NCBI GenBank assembly: GCA_958430865.1
Contig: CAUDNR010004189.1
Span: 100,858 to 164,857 of the forward strand
Source of the DNA: Entrophospora sp. SA101
Lineage: Eukaryota; Glomeromycota; Glomeromycetes; Entrophosporales; Entrophosporaceae
DNA: 64,000 nt
Reading direction: 5' to 3'
The position numbers and the translations under genes were made by a program. Below are positions 61,688 through 64,000 of the stretch, piece by piece. The stretch's first letter is position 1. The number at the start of each line of letters is the position of its first letter. The notes beneath the pieces were generated by a model. The model was not told the DNA's origin and searched no databases. It saw only the letters and a program-made list of their open reading frames with translations.

Positions 61688-62130
61688 CGGCATTGAATTA
61701 TTATAAAATTATGACTGTTAATCATATGGTATTCCTAGATAATGGAAATTATCATGTGCCAAAAGGAATTTTACAAAAAAATAATTCAAATTTAACATCA
61801 AGAGTTAGAATTACAACCATTAGATATTTATAAAGTTCATTATATCATATACATGAAAAGATTTAATCCATTGTGATACTGGTAATATATTAGTGGATAG
61901 AGTGTTACAGACTTGGGATTATGCGGGTCTGTTGATAAGATCATCAAATAAACCTTATAGCTGAGTTACTTGTAAGCAAAGAATACGATAATGTTAATGT
62001 GGAAGATATTCATAGGCTACCAATCCACTATTTGACAATAGAACTCATAATTATAGATATATGCGAAGGTTTATGACCACCAATATTACCTCAAGAGTGT
62101 TGTCCGTCCAAAAAACCAACCATTGAAGAA
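61688..62130 (+). pseudogene. Decayed protein kinase remnant (right copy)
   Basis: Mirror of 14960-15400. Catalytic-loop-like IHCDTGNILVDRV at about 61869 and DICEGL with PPILP at about 62056-62095, in broken frames. Confidence 0.5.
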
Positions 62131-62447
62131 CCTGCTATATTTACAAATAGTAAATTAGATGAATTTCTAATACTGATAACGACAATAACAGGAATAAAAA
62201 AGTTTGGAAAGTAATGACGGTTCATTGAATGATCTTGACATTAAACCCGTTATCTGAAGAGCTTTTGCAAATTAACAGTAAATTAAATGAAATTTATTAA
62301 TTAAGGGAAAGGTGTTGAAAGAGTTAGTGAGGTTGATGAATTGGGTTAATTGTTAATGGACAATAATCAATTTTAAAGAAGCAAAAAATTATTAGATTAT
62401 GATTCAAAACTAAACATTGATCAAGGATAATATAATTATTATTTATG
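62131..62447. other. Spacer between kinase and Tc1 remnants, right arm
   Basis: No gene seen; mirror of 14641-14957. Confidence 0.4.
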
Positions 62448-63113
62448 TATTCTATTTATTTGTATCTTTTTCTAGACAGATTACAATATGAATCGTTGAA
62501 TGGACGATTGGTACCTAAATTGATTGATTTAAGAGTTCTATATATGCGATCCGTCGTTTGAAATTTTGTCAAGAGTACACAAAGATATTCTTGATACTTC
62601 CTTCCATCGACTAAAATAAGAAAACTTATTCTATATTTGCAAGAACAGTTACCTCTTTTGATTTTTGGACTGTTGGTCTTAAACACCCTTTATTGTATTT
62701 TTCATAAAGTCTTCATCAAACCCGATTTTTTTTAATCGTTCTTAAGCAACTTATATATTGACTCATCACTAAAAATCTCAATTCATTCATTAGTCCATTT
62801 TATCCTACCCAAACGTTTTTTTCACCAATGAAAGGAGTTCTTTTTTACAACTATTCCATAATAGCCTTCCGAATGTAAAGTACGTTGTACAGCTCTAGTG
62901 CTCACTTCTATTGATCTGGCAATGTCGAATTCTTTACAATCTTTACAATATCTCTTTTATCTAAATAGTAATAAAGAATGAATTATTGGTAATACTATAG
63001 AATTTGGGACTTCTAAAACCTCAGTTGTCACTCTTTGTTGTATTGTATGCCTTCTTCCATAATCCATAAATATCACCACGTTCAAAATCAGTAGGCTTTT
63101 TCCTTTGGTCATT
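62448..63113 (-). mobile_element. Decayed Tc1/mariner-like transposase (right copy)
   Basis: Mirror of 13975-14640 with the same stops and frameshifts. Confidence 0.65.
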
Positions 63114-63311
63114 TTAATATTCAATAAACTTTTATTATCTTAATTTCCCAAATTAACATTCAAAATATCTGTGTTACATAATTTTATATTTTAAAAGGAT
63201 ATTTTAGAATAGAGACGTTTTCACAATTTAGATCTGACAATTTATTTCAATTAATTCAACTCAATTCATTTTTTGTTTAACTCGTATTTACACATAATCA
63301 ATAATTTTTCA

Positions 63312-64000
63312 ATGCGTCGAAATAAAACTTTTAGGACAACTGTTTGGGATCCAATTCTCATTGTTTCTCAGGTAATAATAATGTTGCTATTGGTTTTTTT
63401 TAAAAAAATAAAAAGACCTCGAATTAACTAATTAAATTTTTTGGCACTTTATTAGATTATTGCGTTACAAACATTATATTATACTTCGATTTCTACGATT
63501 GCATTGTTTACGTTATTAATATCAGGGAATGATATAACGTTAGATCATCTATTTGACTATAGAGAGTTTAGAACTGATACAGTACTAGGTTGGACTTTAG
63601 GCTTCGCATGGCTTTCAAATTCAATTGTTGGGTAGGTCAAATATATATTTTATTTATCTATCATTTTCATTTTTATCATTTCTATTAATAATAAAAATTT
63701 ATTATTAATATGTTAATATTAATATTATAGAATCTATTTACTGGTTAAATTAATTCAAAGAGCAAAACTTGTCCTTGATTTTTGTTTAACTCTTCATTTT
63801 TTTCATTTGTTGATAACAAGTTTTTATTCTGGTCATCTGCCAACAACTTTTATCTGGTGGATAATCAATCTAATTACTTGTTGTATTATGATATTTGGTG
63901 GTGAACTATATTGTATGAAAAAAGAAATGGAACCGATAATTCTATTCAATGAAGATATCTTAGATGATAACGACAGCAATAATGTCAACATTAACAACAA
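63312..64000 (+). CDS. SYS1: SYS1 Golgi membrane protein homologue (right copy, cut by window end)
   Basis: Exons 63312-63371, 63456-63631 and 63731 onward, identical to the left copy. The sequence ends within the Asn-rich tail. Confidence 0.88.

Larger units (their letters stand above)
48528..64000. repeat. Right arm of the inverted duplication, runs off the window
   Basis: Reverse complement of 13088-28560 (x pairs with 77088-x). The last bases of the window still pair with 13088 onward within the SYS1 Asn run, so the true arm is longer than seen. Confidence 0.97.

Overview
This is eukaryotic nuclear DNA, very AT-rich, with many short GT-AG introns (about 60-300 bp) and Asn- and Asp/Glu-rich low-complexity coding stretches. 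Several copies of a protein-kinase family preceded by a CxxC...WCxxC zinc ribbon are present. Together with decayed Tc1/mariner, hAT and pogo-like transposases, F-box and Kelch remnants, this points to an arbuscular mycorrhizal fungus close to Rhizophagus (Glomeromycotina). That assignment is inference from protein family character, not a search result. Exon joins below were derived by hand from splice sites and reading phase.

Left flank (1-12963): the 3' end of a kinase gene (1-449); a four-exon gene of an expanded family of unknown function (855-2793, minus); a compact housekeeping block with an ERMARD/DUF4209-like gene (3272-5885), a zeta-crystallin-type quinone oxidoreductase (5895-7076, minus) and a DUS2-type tRNA-dihydrouridine synthase (7211-8995); then a long acidic Asn/Asp-rich ORF that splices into a PKR1-like two-helix membrane domain (9799-12531), preceded by a perfect 175-bp tandem duplication of its promoter and 5' coding end.

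Inverted duplication: bases 13088-28560 are repeated in reverse complement as 48528-64000. Position x pairs with 77088-x with no indel that I could find, and the repeat runs off the right edge. Each arm carries SYS1, a cluster of dead elements (Tc1/mariner, kinase and hAT remnants), mitochondrial dihydroorotate dehydrogenase, proteasome subunit alpha-1 (PSMA1/PRE5), a small unknown protein, a frameshifted TPR-like fragment, a pterin-4a-carbinolamine dehydratase and a kinase. The left arm ends inside a kinase exon, so the left kinase is truncated while the right one (47558-49705) is complete. Perfect identity over at least 15.4 kb means either a very recent palindromic duplication or an assembly artefact; a 10-N scaffold gap lies at 46964-46973 in the spacer.

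Spacer (28561-48527): a pogo/CENP-B-like transposase tail, a SAM-dependent methyltransferase gene (32019-33380), a dispersed repeat and an ATTCG-rich satellite (about 35.8-36.95 kb), a kinase gene built from repeated zinc-ribbon/N-lobe exons with one premature stop (37148-39913), a Kelch remnant, an F-box gene, a multiply broken indoleamine 2,3-dioxygenase pseudogene (43076-45060), and the start of the complete right-hand kinase gene. The two spacer kinase genes share the same exon-array architecture and similar flanks, so they are tandem paralogues.
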